Assembly: GCA_938084135.1 (NCBI GenBank)
Contig: CALKDS010000003.1
Span: 1 to 45,501 of the forward strand
From: an uncultured Flavobacteriales bacterium
GTDB taxonomy: Bacteria; Bacteroidota; Bacteroidia; Flavobacteriales; Schleiferiaceae
DNA: 45,501 bases
Direction of reading: 5' to 3'
Under the pieces are notes generated by a model. It made no database searches. It saw only the letters and a list, made by a program, of their open reading frames with translations, and was not told where the DNA came from. Position numbers and translations under genes: made by a program. Shown piece after piece: positions 28,498 to 38,700 of this stretch (positions are counted from its first letter, which is position 1; each line of letters starts with the position of its first letter).

Positions 28498-30174
28498 TTA
28501 CTGCTTCGTAGAGCCATTAATTACTTTTTCAATTTGATCTTTCTTAATGCCATAATCTAATGCATACTGATAATATAATTGATACAGTTCTCTTTGACCT
28601 GTTAGTTTAAAAATAGCCGCAGCATGAAGACATGTTTCCGAATTTTTTTGTCCTCCGTTTTCTAGGCAAAATTTAATTCTCTCTTCTGCTTCTGGGTATT
28701 TCTTCATTTTGTATAAAATGAAAGCATAAGTATCTAAAAATATTGGGTCATGTGGGAATGCTTTATTTACTTTTTCAATCATCTCCAAAGCATAATCTAA
28801 TTTATAATTCAGTTTAGCTAAAAAATAGGAGTAATTATTTAATATTATAACGTCATTTGGCTTCCATTTCAATACCGTATCAAAGCAATTAGACATTTCA
28901 AATTCATTTTCCAATTGAAAATAAATATTCCCCAAAGCATAGTAATAATCAACCAAGTATAATTGTCTTTTTTTGACAGGACTAAATCCTCTTAGCTTAG
29001 AAATACCGTATTCCGCCTCTTCTACTGCAATTTTCAAGTTTTTATTTTTATATGCTGCATTAGCAAGCATCAAGGGAAATAAGGGGTTATTGGAGTGATT
29101 TATCGAAGCTTCTTTAGCGTCATTTATCATCCAATGAATTGAGTCTAATTTTTCATCAGCTAAAAGTATACCCTGCCTTAACTCCCATATATCCCCACCT
29201 GGCATGCTTACTGCCTTTCGCCAAAGATTTCGTGCATCCATCCATCTCGATTGTTGAGCGGCAATATCACCAGAAATAGCATAAGCTTGAGGTTCATAAG
29301 GATTGGCTTTTATGTTCCACTGTGACCATTTGAAAAGTAATTCCCATTCTTGCATCGAAGAGCTCCCTGTTAGTCCTTTCATTGCATTTGCGATTATTGA
29401 GACTTTAACATCGATTTTAACATCTGCATCCTTAGACAATCTCATGAAATATATTCCAGCAGTGTCTTTTTCCCCAAGTGCAAAAGAAGCCTCAATAAAA
29501 GCTATTTTAATTGGTAAGGCATTAGGGTATTGATTAACTAATCCTTTTAGAGCAATGTATGACTCGTAATGCTGGCCAATTTTATTCAATGTGTTAACAT
29601 ATAATAACGATCCATTTATCTCATTTCCCGATTTATACATGTAATTTTCAACATAAATTAAAGCACTATCCACTTGCCTCAGTTGTAAAAACACATTTCT
29701 TATAGCATTCGTAGTTTGATAATTGTCTCCAAATAAAAGTTGACTTTTTTTAAGAAAATATAATGCTGACAACTTGTCATCTATTCTCCATGAGATGTTA
29801 ATGCATTCTGTCAAAATATTAAAGTCTATTGTCCCTAAACATGTCAGCAATCGGCCAATATAGAGGGCCGCTTCGGAACTTCCAGCGTTTGAGTATAAAG
29901 AAAATAACCTATGAAGTGAGGAGATATTTAATTCCTGTTTACTTAACTGCGACTCAACACGAGATTTTACTCTTAAAAAAAACTTATCCGCTATCTCTTT
30001 TTCTCCCTTACTTAATGCAGATGTGCCTTTTACAAAAAGGCGACTAAGTTTTGTGTCTTCTGAAATATTAATTACAAAATCATCACATATATTCACGTTT
30101 GAACTTTGGCTAAATCCGCTTATCGAGCCTAAGAAAAAAATTAGAAATAAAATTAGCTTCAATTGAGGTTTCAT
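28498..30174 (-). CDS. Tetratricopeptide repeat protein
   Basis: Repeated TPR-like helices, e.g. YYYALGNIYFQLENEFEMSNCFDTVLKWKPNDVIILNNYSYFLA; signal peptide. Confidence 0.85.
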   Translation of the reverse strand: MKPQLKLILFLIFFLGSISGFSQSSNVNICDDFVINISEDTKLSRLFVKGTSALSKGEKEIADKFFLRVKSRVESQLSKQELNISSLHRLFSLYSNAGSSEAALYIGRLLTCLGTIDFNILTECINISWRIDDKLSALYFLKKSQLLFGDNYQTTNAIRNVFLQLRQVDSALIYVENYMYKSGNEINGSLLYVNTLNKIGQHYESYIALKGLVNQYPNALPIKIAFIEASFALGEKDTAGIYFMRLSKDADVKIDVKVSIIANAMKGLTGSSSMQEWELLFKWSQWNIKANPYEPQAYAISGDIAAQQSRWMDARNLWRKAVSMPGGDIWELRQGILLADEKLDSIHWMINDAKEASINHSNNPLFPLMLANAAYKNKNLKIAVEEAEYGISKLRGFSPVKKRQLYLVDYYYALGNIYFQLENEFEMSNCFDTVLKWKPNDVIILNNYSYFLAKLNYKLDYALEMIEKVNKAFPHDPIFLDTYAFILYKMKKYPEAEERIKFCLENGGQKNSETCLHAAAIFKLTGQRELYQLYYQYALDYGIKKDQIEKVINGSTKQ

Positions 30175-31184
30175 GCTTTAATTTCCATTCGACAGAAATC
30201 CCCAATGTTTAGAGAATTGAACCCACCATCAACAAATGCATTTTGTCCAATCATGGAATTATATAGTTTAATATCTTTTAGTTCACTATTCTCTCTAATT
30301 ATCGAATCTCGAATTTTACAATTGTTTAAAATCACTCCAGATGATATACTTACATGAGGGCCCACTGTGGAATTGATCAACTTAACTCCAGAGCCGATAT
30401 AACATGGATGAATGATTTTTGAGTTTTGCAAAATGACATCTGGGGATACAATGTCTTCTTTGTCTTTAACAAATTCTATAATTTGTGAATTCGTCTTGAT
30501 AAAAATATCTTTATTTCCGCAATCCATCCATGAATCCACTTTTGCTGGAATCATCTTTAAACCTTGTTTTCTCATGATTTCTAGTACGTCCGTAATTTGA
30601 AACTCTCCTCCTTGTTTAATATTATTTTCAATCAGATATTGAAGTTCTCTTTTCAGCTTATCTCCGTTTTTAAAATAATAAATGCCGATTATTGCTAAAT
30701 CACTTACAAAACTCTTTGGCTTTTCAACAAAACCATTAATAATACCCTTATCATCTAGCTTAATTACGCCATAAGCTTCTGGAGTTTTTACTTTTTTCAC
30801 CCAAATAGCAACATCTGAAGTTAAGTCAAATTGGAATTTTGCACGAAATAATGTATCAGCAAATGCAACTACAACCGGGCCGTCGAGAAACTCTTTTGCG
30901 CAATAAATTGCGTGTGCTGTTCCGAGTGCCTCTCTTTGATGACAAATCACCCCTTCTGCACCCACATCTTTGGCGACATTTATTAGCATTTCCTCAATAT
31001 CACGACCAAAATCACCGATAATAAACGCTATTTGATTTAATTCAGCATCTAATGTTTCAGCTATATCTTCCACCAGTCTTTTAACTATAGGCTTACCAAC
31101 AATTGGTAATAAAGGCTTAGGAGTGGATAAAGTATGTGGTCTCAACCTTGAGCCTCGACCAGCCATGGGTATTATAATGTTCAT
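30171..31184 (-). CDS. Sugar-phosphate nucleotidyltransferase
   Basis: IIPMAGRGSRLRPHTLSTPKPLLPIVGKPIV; GTAHAIYCA; C-terminal left-handed-helix-like repeats. Confidence 0.92.
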   Translation of the reverse strand: MNIIIPMAGRGSRLRPHTLSTPKPLLPIVGKPIVKRLVEDIAETLDAELNQIAFIIGDFGRDIEEMLINVAKDVGAEGVICHQREALGTAHAIYCAKEFLDGPVVVAFADTLFRAKFQFDLTSDVAIWVKKVKTPEAYGVIKLDDKGIINGFVEKPKSFVSDLAIIGIYYFKNGDKLKRELQYLIENNIKQGGEFQITDVLEIMRKQGLKMIPAKVDSWMDCGNKDIFIKTNSQIIEFVKDKEDIVSPDVILQNSKIIHPCYIGSGVKLINSTVGPHVSISSGVILNNCKIRDSIIRENSELKDIKLYNSMIGQNAFVDGGFNSLNIGDFCRMEIKA

Positions 31185-31224
31185 TTTTTAAAATTTAGAT
31201 AGTCCAACAATTGTTAAGGTTAAA

Positions 31225-31659
31225 TCAATACCTTCCACTATGGCCAAAACCACCTTCTCCACGCATAGTTTCATCTAAAGTATCTGATTGATTCCATTCA
31301 AATCGCTCAAATTTATTAATTACCATTTGGGCAATGCGATCCCCGGATTTAATCAAAAAAGGATTCTGTCCGAGATTGATTAATATTACGCCTATATCCC
31401 CTCTATAATCGGCATCAATTGTTCCGGGAGAGTTTAGTACTGTAACGCCATGTTTCATAGCAAGTCCAGAACGAGGTCGAATCTGAGCTTCATAGCCTGG
31501 TGGAATTGCAATTTTAATTCCTGTCGACACAATACATCTTTGACCTGGATTTATTGATATTTCTTCTGTTAAATATGCCCTAAGGTCCATTCCTGCGCTA
31601 TCCTCTGTAGCAAATTTTGGCAATTCATGAGGTGAACTATTAACAACTTTGATTTTCAT
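31225..31659 (-). CDS. dut: dUTP diphosphatase
   Basis: [57 protein letters not shown]. Confidence 0.97.
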   Translation of the reverse strand: MKIKVVNSSPHELPKFATEDSAGMDLRAYLTEEISINPGQRCIVSTGIKIAIPPGYEAQIRPRSGLAMKHGVTVLNSPGTIDADYRGDIGVILINLGQNPFLIKSGDRIAQMVINKFERFEWNQSDTLDETMRGEGGFGHSGRY

Positions 31660-31669
31660 AATTAGGTGT

Positions 31670-33088
31670 TTAATTTAAACTTCTCATCAGAAATTTTCTT
31701 TCGGAAAAAAGAACAATCGAAATCATAATCAACATGGCGCCATAAGAATAAAAATAATTACTCATGTTTTCTGAAGCTATCCAGCCCAAAATAATTGCTG
31801 AAGTCAAATACAAAAGTATTTTTCCAAAATCATAAGGAACTTTATATGATAACTGCCCTAGTATTAATGACATTATTGTCATACCCAAGTAGCTAATTAA
31901 CGTAGTCCATGCCGCACCCTCAATTCCAATAATTGGTATTAAAGTAATATTGCCAATTACGGTTATTGCAAAGCCTATAATCGTAATGTAGAAACCAATT
32001 TGGGTTTTGTCAGATAATTTATACCACATAGATATTTGTGTATTCATCGATAGAAACACATTTGCTAATAACAGTATGTATAACAGTGGTAAAGCCTCCC
32101 AATATTTTGAATCAATAAAAAATTTAATTCCATCAAGAGAAGCAAGTACCGAAACCATACTAATACATAAAATGCCTGTAAATAATCTTAATACTTCGGC
32201 TAATTGTTTTTTTCTATTCTTTGATTCTTTGAAGAAAAAAGGCTCTGCTGCGTATCGAAAAGCTTGATTAAATAAAATTATAAAAATGGAAAGTTTATAC
32301 ACTGCCGAATAAGTTCCAACTTCCTGTTTAGCAGATGAAATAGGCATAAGGTATTCAATAAAAAAACGATCTGCCATTTCATTTGCAATTCCTGGAAGGC
32401 CCGCAAGTAATAACGGAATTCCAAATGCCATCATTGTCTTCCAAATACCAAAATCAAATATCCTTTTTACAGCAAAAAATTCAGGCAATAAAAGTATTAT
32501 CATAAAGCCACTGGCAATAAGATTTGCAAATAGTACCCAACCAACTTGCCAATCAGGTAGTTTATATCCCATGTTTGGAAGAATTAGAAAAATGGCATAG
32601 CATAAAATAAAATTTACTACAATCTGACTAATCTTTATAAAAACAAACCGTTTTGCCCTTCTTTGAGCCCTAAGACGAGCAAAAGGAACTGCAGAAATTG
32701 CATCCATAGCAACAATCCAAGACATCCAAAGAACTAGGTAAGGTCTATTAGGCATATGTATCAATTCCGAAATGGGGATGTAGAAAACGGAAAATATTGT
32801 CAAGAAAATAATTGTAGTTACTAGTAAAGACCACATTGCTGTTGAGTAAACTCTGCGCTCCTCATTTCCTTTTTTTTCACTTATCCGAAAATATGCTGTC
32901 TCAAAACCATATGTTAAGATGACCATTAAAAAAGCTATTGAAACATAAAGAAGTGAATTCACCCCGTACTCACTCTTAGATAAAACAATAGTCAAAAGAG
33001 GGGTTAAAGCAAAATTTAGTAACCGGGCAATTATGCTACTCAATCCATAAAGAGCTGTATCGCTTAAGAGTCTTTTCATAGTTGCCAT
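31670..33088 (-). CDS. Polysaccharide/oligosaccharide flippase (Wzx/MVF-like) membrane protein
   Basis: Multiple TM helices; [38 protein letters not shown]-terminus. Confidence 0.88.
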   Translation of the reverse strand: MATMKRLLSDTALYGLSSIIARLLNFALTPLLTIVLSKSEYGVNSLLYVSIAFLMVILTYGFETAYFRISEKKGNEERRVYSTAMWSLLVTTIIFLTIFSVFYIPISELIHMPNRPYLVLWMSWIVAMDAISAVPFARLRAQRRAKRFVFIKISQIVVNFILCYAIFLILPNMGYKLPDWQVGWVLFANLIASGFMIILLLPEFFAVKRIFDFGIWKTMMAFGIPLLLAGLPGIANEMADRFFIEYLMPISSAKQEVGTYSAVYKLSIFIILFNQAFRYAAEPFFFKESKNRKKQLAEVLRLFTGILCISMVSVLASLDGIKFFIDSKYWEALPLLYILLLANVFLSMNTQISMWYKLSDKTQIGFYITIIGFAITVIGNITLIPIIGIEGAAWTTLISYLGMTIMSLILGQLSYKVPYDFGKILLYLTSAIILGWIASENMSNYFYSYGAMLIMISIVLFSERKFLMRSLN

Positions 33089-33092
33089 AAAT

Positions 33093-33100
33093 CAAAGATA
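33093..33100 (-). promoter_or_regulatory. Predicted -7 element TATCTTTG for flippase gene
   Basis: Minus strand TATCTTTG ends 4 nt before the ATG. Confidence 0.4.
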
Positions 33101-33150
33101 CGAGGTCTGTTTAAGTGTGTACGGAAATAATTAAGTAGTACTTTTATGAC

Positions 33151-34155
33151 TTGGATCCATACTTTATACCTTTTTTAAATGCAGAGGCACTCGAAGATCG
33201 TTACTCTAAGCTCTCTGAATTCCTTCATAAAACTCCAATTTTAACTTCTGATTCCATAAACTTAGATTGCGAGGCTTCTCTATTTTTCAAGTGTGAGAAT
33301 TTTCAAAAATCTGGAGCCTTTAAAATGAGGGGAGTAAGTAATGCCATTTATGAATTATTAAAGATAAAAAATAAACCAAAAGGCGTAATTGCTCATTCGT
33401 CCGGTAATCACGGCCAGGCATTAGCTTGGGCAGCAAAGCAAAATGATATCCAATGCGTAGTAGTGATGCCTCGAAATGCCTCTAAATTTAAGAAAAAAGC
33501 AGTTTTAGCTGCTGGAGGAGAGATTATAGAATGTGATTCTAACATATCCTCTCGAATAAATACAGTAAAAAAAATTAGTGAGACTTCTGGATTTATAGAA
33601 ATTCATCCAAGTAATCAACCTTCAGTAATATTAGGTCAAGGTTCCGCAGCATGGGAGTTAATGACTGAATGTCATAAAAACAATATCAAATTAAGCCATA
33701 TAGGCGTCCCCGTTGGCGGAGGAGGGCTGGCTGCAGGAACCGGATTTGCTGTCTCAATATGGAATAAAACTCATGGCACTTCAATCAAAGTTTTTGCGGG
33801 TGAACCAGCGGGGGCAGATGATGCATATCGAAGTTTTTACTCCGGTAAAATAGAACATAATAGGAATCCTAAAACTATTGCTGATGGATTGAGAACAGAA
33901 TTAGGAAGCATAAATTTTCCAATTATTCAAAAAACAATTGACGCTATTTATTTAGTTTCAGATGCGGAAATTCTAGAGGGACAATTAAAGTTAGCGGAGA
34001 GGCTAAAATTGATTATCGAAAGTAATTGTTCTCCGCCGTTTTCTGTTGTGTGTAAAGAGCGTCAAATATTTAATAATAAAACTATTGGTATAATTTTATC
34101 CGGCGGAAATATTGATTTAAGAAATAGTTCTTGGGGTAGCCAATTAAAAGCATGA
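33151..34155 (+). CDS. PLP-dependent threonine/serine dehydratase or serine racemase-like enzyme (TTG start)
   Basis: FFKCENFQKSGAFKMRG (PLP Lys), HSSGNHGQALAWAA, GVPVGGGGLAAG, AGEPAGADDAYRS. Confidence 0.9.
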   Translation: MDPYFIPFLNAEALEDRYSKLSEFLHKTPILTSDSINLDCEASLFFKCENFQKSGAFKMRGVSNAIYELLKIKNKPKGVIAHSSGNHGQALAWAAKQNDIQCVVVMPRNASKFKKKAVLAAGGEIIECDSNISSRINTVKKISETSGFIEIHPSNQPSVILGQGSAAWELMTECHKNNIKLSHIGVPVGGGGLAAGTGFAVSIWNKTHGTSIKVFAGEPAGADDAYRSFYSGKIEHNRNPKTIADGLRTELGSINFPIIQKTIDAIYLVSDAEILEGQLKLAERLKLIIESNCSPPFSVVCKERQIFNNKTIGIILSGGNIDLRNSSWGSQLKA

Positions 34156-34174
34156 ATTAGAATCTTAAAAATAG

Positions 34175-34200
34175 AAAACGCCGCTTTTCAGCGACGTTTT
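34175..34200. terminator. Hairpin terminator after dehydratase gene
   Basis: AAAACG-c-CGCT-tttc-AGCG-a-CGTTTT imperfect stem ending in TTTT; A-rich 5' arm (possibly bidirectional). Confidence 0.65.
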
Positions 34201-34411
34201 ACAACCCTTGGTGAATCCTTCCTATTGTTCGAATTCAATACAAATATGGTAAAAAAATTGACTTATTGTATAAATAACCTTAAGTTTTTTTTGAATTGGG
34301 TTTTGATAATGTATTTAAAGTGATTTCCAGTTGATCTAACAATTTTAAATTCATTGAATGAAAATATTGAGTTTATAGAGCAATATGCTTTAAGTCAAGC
34401 ATCAAATTCGG

Positions 34412-34419
34412 TACTTTTG
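34412..34419 (+). promoter_or_regulatory. Predicted -7 element TACTTTTG for RidA-family gene
   Basis: TACTTTTG ends 6 nt before ATG 34426. Confidence 0.5.
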
Positions 34420-34425
34420 TTGGTA

Positions 34426-34863
34426 ATGAGCGATACAAATAAAAAAATTGAATCAAATGCGCCGTTGCCGGTTGGTTCATATCCAATGACAAGACGAGTA
34501 GGAAATCTAATTTTCATGTCTGGTGTAGGTCCACGAAAACCTAAAAGTGGGACAGACCAATCCTCTGTGCCAGGGTTAGTTATTAATTCTCATGGTGAAA
34601 TTATCGATTACGATTTCACACAACAGGTTCATAGCGTTTTTGCTAATATCAAGACCATACTGATGGAGTCTGGGTGTGAATGGTCGGACCTTGTAGATAT
34701 AACAGTTTATCTAACAGATATGAAACGTGACTTTGCTGAATTCAATAAAATTTATTCAGAGTACTTTGAAACAACTGACATTAGGCCATGTAGGACTACG
34801 GTAGAAGTCCTTTCGCTTCCAACGCCAATAGCAATAGAACTTAAGTGTATAGCCTCACTATGA
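34426..34863 (+). CDS. RidA/YjgF family protein (2-aminomuconate deaminase-like)
   Basis: APLPVGSYPMTRRVGNLIFMSGVGPRKP...CEWSDLVDITVYLTDMKRDFAEFNKIYSEYF...RTTVEV. Start assigned to ATG 34426, not the listed 34354. Confidence 0.88.
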   Translation: MSDTNKKIESNAPLPVGSYPMTRRVGNLIFMSGVGPRKPKSGTDQSSVPGLVINSHGEIIDYDFTQQVHSVFANIKTILMESGCEWSDLVDITVYLTDMKRDFAEFNKIYSEYFETTDIRPCRTTVEVLSLPTPIAIELKCIASL

Positions 34864-37800
34864 GCATATTATTTCCTGAACGTGGCCCATTAAATCTCAC
34901 TGAAACTCAACAAAACATATTAAAGTTTTGGAAAGATAACGATGTGTTTGAAACGTCAATACGCAAAGGTTCTCCAAGTTTTGTTTTTTACGAAGGTCCT
35001 CCTTCAGCAAATGGACTTCCTGGAATACATCACGTAATGGCCCGTACCATTAAAGATATCTTCTGCAGATATAAGACTCAAAAAGGGTTTAAAGTTGAAA
35101 GACGAGCAGGCTGGGATACTCATGGATTACCTATCGAACTTGGTGTTGAGAAATCTCTAGGAATTACCAAAGAGGATATTGGTATAAAGCTCACTATTGA
35201 ACAATATAATGCAGCTTGCAAGGAGGCTGTTATGAAATATACAGACATTTGGAATGATCTGACCGAGAAAATGGGTTATTGGGTTAATACCGAAGACGCA
35301 TATGTCACTTATAGACCTAAATACATGGAATCAGTTTGGTGGCTTCTCTCCGAGATTCATAAAAAAGATCTTCTTTACAAGGGTTATACTATTCAGCCTT
35401 ATTCTCCTAAAGCGGGAACCGGATTAAGTTCACATGAGTTGAATCAGCCTGGTTGTTATCGAGAAGTGAAAGACGTAAGTGCAACAGCTCTATTTAAAAT
35501 AATCTCATCTAAAGAAAGCTTATCTCTTTTTGACAATTCCAGCGTTCATTTTATGGCATGGACGACTACTCCCTGGACATTGCCCTCAAATACTGCTTTA
35601 ACAATAGGCAAAAAAATCAAATACAGTAGAATTTCCACCTTCAACCCCTACACCAAAGAGCCTCAAGAGGTAATAATTGCAAGTGATTTGATATTTCATT
35701 ACTTCCGAAAAGAAGACGAAAATATTCCTGATCTACCCGAAGGCAAAATGTTACCATGGCAAAAGCTATCTGAGCATCTTGGTAAAGAATTTGTTGGGTT
35801 AAGATATGAGCCCTTATTGCCTTATGCAGAGCCATATGAAAACCCTGAGAATGCCTTTAAAATTATTCCAGGTGATTTTGTAACAACTTCTGATGGAACT
35901 GGTATTGTTCATACGGCTCCAACATTTGGTGCCGATGACGCTCGGGTTGCTAAAGAATTTGGTGTTCCACCTATGCTCGTTATGGATAATTCTGGAAACC
36001 TTGTTCCTCTTGTTGATTTACAAGGCCGATTTATTGACTGCATGGGAGATTTAGCTGGTCAATATGTCAAAATAGAATATTATTTAGATGATGAGCGGCC
36101 GAAGTTAAGCGTAGATGAGCAAATAAGTATTCAACTAAAACAAAAAGGAAAAGCATTTAAAATTCAGAAATATTCTCATAGTTACCCGCATTGCTGGAGA
36201 ACTGATAAGCCGATTCTTTACTACCCAATGGATAGTTGGTTCATAAAAACGACAGCAATTAAGAAGCAACTCCAAGATTTGAATAAGGAAATTCTATGGA
36301 AGCCGGAATCAACAGGAACAGGCCGATTTGGAAATTGGTTGGAAAACTTGAACGATTGGAATTTAAGTAGGAGTAGGTATTGGGGAATCCCATTACCTAT
36401 ATGGAGAACAGAAGATGGTAGCGAAGAAAAAATAATAGACTCAATTCAAACATTAAAACAAGAATTACAAAAAAGTGTAGCTGCCGGAAATATGAACTCA
36501 AACCCATTAGAGTCATTTATCGCTGGTGATTTTAGTGATGAGAATTATTCACAAGTAGATCTCCATCGACCGCATGTTGATAATTGGATATTAACCTCTT
36601 CAGTTGGAGAAGCAATGTATAGAGAAACGGATCTCATTGACGTTTGGTTTGACTCTGGCGCAATGCCTTATGCTCAAATACATTATCCATTTGAAAATAA
36701 AGACCTGATTGATTCAAAAAAAGAATTTCCGGCTAGCTTCATCGCTGAAGGCGTGGATCAAACGCGTGGGTGGTTTTTCACAATGCATGCTATTGCTGGT
36801 TTAGCTTTTGATTCTGTGGCCTACAAAGCTGTAATCTCTAATGGGCTGGTGTTAGATAAAAACGGTCAAAAAATGTCTAAAAGGTTAGGTAATGCTATTG
36901 ATCCATTTCAAGCAATAAATGATTATGGTGCTGATGCTTTGAGGTGGTATATGATTACCAATTCTCAGCCTTGGGATAACCTAAAGTTTGATTTTGCTGG
37001 CGTAAAAGAAATTCAAAGAAAATTTTTTGGCACTCTTCATAATTCCTACAGCTTCTTTTCTCTCTATGCTAATGTTGATAGATTCGATCCTTTAGCTGAG
37101 GTAGTTTCGCAGAACAGCCTTTTAGAAATAGATCATTGGATTTTATCCAAATTAAATAGTCTAATCAAAGAAGTTACTGAGAAACTAGATGATTTTGAGC
37201 CAACTAAAGCATTTCGTCCTATCAGTGATTTCGTTCAAAACGAATTGAGTAATTGGTATGTTCGTCTTTGCAGACGAAGATTTTGGAAAGGCGAAATGGG
37301 GCAAGATAAACTGGGAGCTTATCAAACTCTTTACTCATGCTTAACTACTGTAGCTAAGCTTATTGCCCCAGTTGCCCCCTTTTATGCCGATCAGCTTTAT
37401 CAAGATTTGACAAAAACTTCGCGTTCTGTTCATTTATCTGATTTTCCTGTTTCTAACGAATTGAAAATTCATAAAGATTTAGAGAGAAGAATGTCGCTGG
37501 CTCAATTAATGAGCTCTTTAGTTCTAAGCATCAGAAAAAAAGAAGGCATCCGAGTTCGCCAACCCATATCAAGAATAATTATTCCAATATTTAGTGGGGC
37601 TCAAGAAAATGATATTTTGGCCATAAAATCCCTAATTCTCTCAGAAGTAAATGCGAAAGAAATAGAATTGATAAAAGAGGATTCGGGTGTTTTTGTAAAA
37701 CGTGGTAAGCCGAATTTTAAAACACTCGGACGTAAAGCAGGAAAAGCAATGAATGAAGTTGCTAAAGCAATAAGAACTCTTTCTCCAAAAGAATTAAAAA

Positions 37801-38219
37801 CCCTTGAGGAAAACAATAATCTAGAGTTAAAATTATCTGCTTCCGTGTTTAACATAACTAATGAAGATGTTGAAATAACTACGGATGATATACCGGGAAT
37901 GGCAGTTGCCTCAGAGCAAGGTGTCACTATTGCCGTAGATCTAAAATTAAGTCCAGAACTCATTCAAGAAGGATTAGCTAGAGAAGCTGTAAATCGTATT
38001 CAGACAATCCGAAAAGAGCAAAACTTTGATATTACTGATAGAATTACTTTGTGGGTAAATGGTGATTTAAAAATTATTGACGCCATCAAAGCACACTCGA
38101 ATTATGTCTCGAGTGAGGTTCTCGCTATTTCGCTGAATTACGGTTCTTCTATTCCAAATGACGTAATTGTTTCTCAAGTAGACCTTGATGGTCACCATAT
38201 GATTTTCGGACTTAGATAA
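34860..38219 (+). CDS. ileS: Isoleucyl-tRNA synthetase
   Basis: FYEGPPSANGLPGIHHVMART (HIGH-like), GWDTHGLPIE, DQTRGWFFTMH, LDKNGQKMSKRLGN (KMSKS); overlaps ridA stop by ATGA. Confidence 0.98.
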   Translation: MSILFPERGPLNLTETQQNILKFWKDNDVFETSIRKGSPSFVFYEGPPSANGLPGIHHVMARTIKDIFCRYKTQKGFKVERRAGWDTHGLPIELGVEKSLGITKEDIGIKLTIEQYNAACKEAVMKYTDIWNDLTEKMGYWVNTEDAYVTYRPKYMESVWWLLSEIHKKDLLYKGYTIQPYSPKAGTGLSSHELNQPGCYREVKDVSATALFKIISSKESLSLFDNSSVHFMAWTTTPWTLPSNTALTIGKKIKYSRISTFNPYTKEPQEVIIASDLIFHYFRKEDENIPDLPEGKMLPWQKLSEHLGKEFVGLRYEPLLPYAEPYENPENAFKIIPGDFVTTSDGTGIVHTAPTFGADDARVAKEFGVPPMLVMDNSGNLVPLVDLQGRFIDCMGDLAGQYVKIEYYLDDERPKLSVDEQISIQLKQKGKAFKIQKYSHSYPHCWRTDKPILYYPMDSWFIKTTAIKKQLQDLNKEILWKPESTGTGRFGNWLENLNDWNLSRSRYWGIPLPIWRTEDGSEEKIIDSIQTLKQELQKSVAAGNMNSNPLESFIAGDFSDENYSQVDLHRPHVDNWILTSSVGEAMYRETDLIDVWFDSGAMPYAQIHYPFENKDLIDSKKEFPASFIAEGVDQTRGWFFTMHAIAGLAFDSVAYKAVISNGLVLDKNGQKMSKRLGNAIDPFQAINDYGADALRWYMITNSQPWDNLKFDFAGVKEIQRKFFGTLHNSYSFFSLYANVDRFDPLAEVVSQNSLLEIDHWILSKLNSLIKEVTEKLDDFEPTKAFRPISDFVQNELSNWYVRLCRRRFWKGEMGQDKLGAYQTLYSCLTTVAKLIAPVAPFYADQLYQDLTKTSRSVHLSDFPVSNELKIHKDLERRMSLAQLMSSLVLSIRKKEGIRVRQPISRIIIPIFSGAQENDILAIKSLILSEVNAKEIELIKEDSGVFVKRGKPNFKTLGRKAGKAMNEVAKAIRTLSPKELKTLEENNNLELKLSASVFNITNEDVEITTDDIPGMAVASEQGVTIAVDLKLSPELIQEGLAREAVNRIQTIRKEQNFDITDRITLWVNGDLKIIDAIKAHSNYVSSEVLAISLNYGSSIPNDVIVSQVDLDGHHMIFGLR

Positions 38220-38319
38220 TAATGATTTCAGCGTATATTTAAATTTAAAGTATGTATTATTTCTTAATACCTAAAGCTTATTTGTTATATTCGGCGACAA
38301 GTAGTTTTTCAATACAATT

Positions 38320-38700
38320 ATGGAAAAAGAAAAAATAAGATATAGTGATAAAGAGCTTGAAGAGTTTCGAGTTCTTATTCAAAGTAAAATAGATAAAGCT
38401 GAAGAAGATTTACACATTCTTCGTGAGCAGTTTACAAATAATATGGATAATGGAACAGAAGACACTGCTCCTAGCTTTAAGAGCTTTGAGGAAGGGTCAG
38501 AGACCATGAGTAAAGAGGCTAACGCTCAGTTAGCATCTCGTCAAGAAAAATTTTTACGTGACTTAAGAGCTGCTTTAACTAGAATTTCAAATAAAACGTA
38601 TGGAATTTGCAAAGTTTCTGGTAAGCTCGTTGAAAAAGAACGCCTCAAGCTTGTTCCTCATGCAACTATGAGCATGGAAGCCAAGTTAAAACAAAGGTGA
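38320..38700 (+). CDS. TraR/DksA family transcriptional regulator (zinc finger degenerate)
   Basis: SRQEKFLRDLRAALTRISNKTYGICKVSGKLVEKERLKLVPHATMSMEAKLKQR. Confidence 0.9.
   Translation: MEKEKIRYSDKELEEFRVLIQSKIDKAEEDLHILREQFTNNMDNGTEDTAPSFKSFEEGSETMSKEANAQLASRQEKFLRDLRAALTRISNKTYGICKVSGKLVEKERLKLVPHATMSMEAKLKQR

Noticed and set aside
34354-34425. N-terminal extension of the RidA-family ORF
   Set aside because: Family homology begins at ATG 34426 and a -7 promoter box lies inside the extension, so it is more likely untranslated.
38320-38700. Degenerate zinc finger of the DksA-like protein as something novel
   Set aside because: To my knowledge this form is typical of Bacteroidota DksA-like proteins next to lspA.
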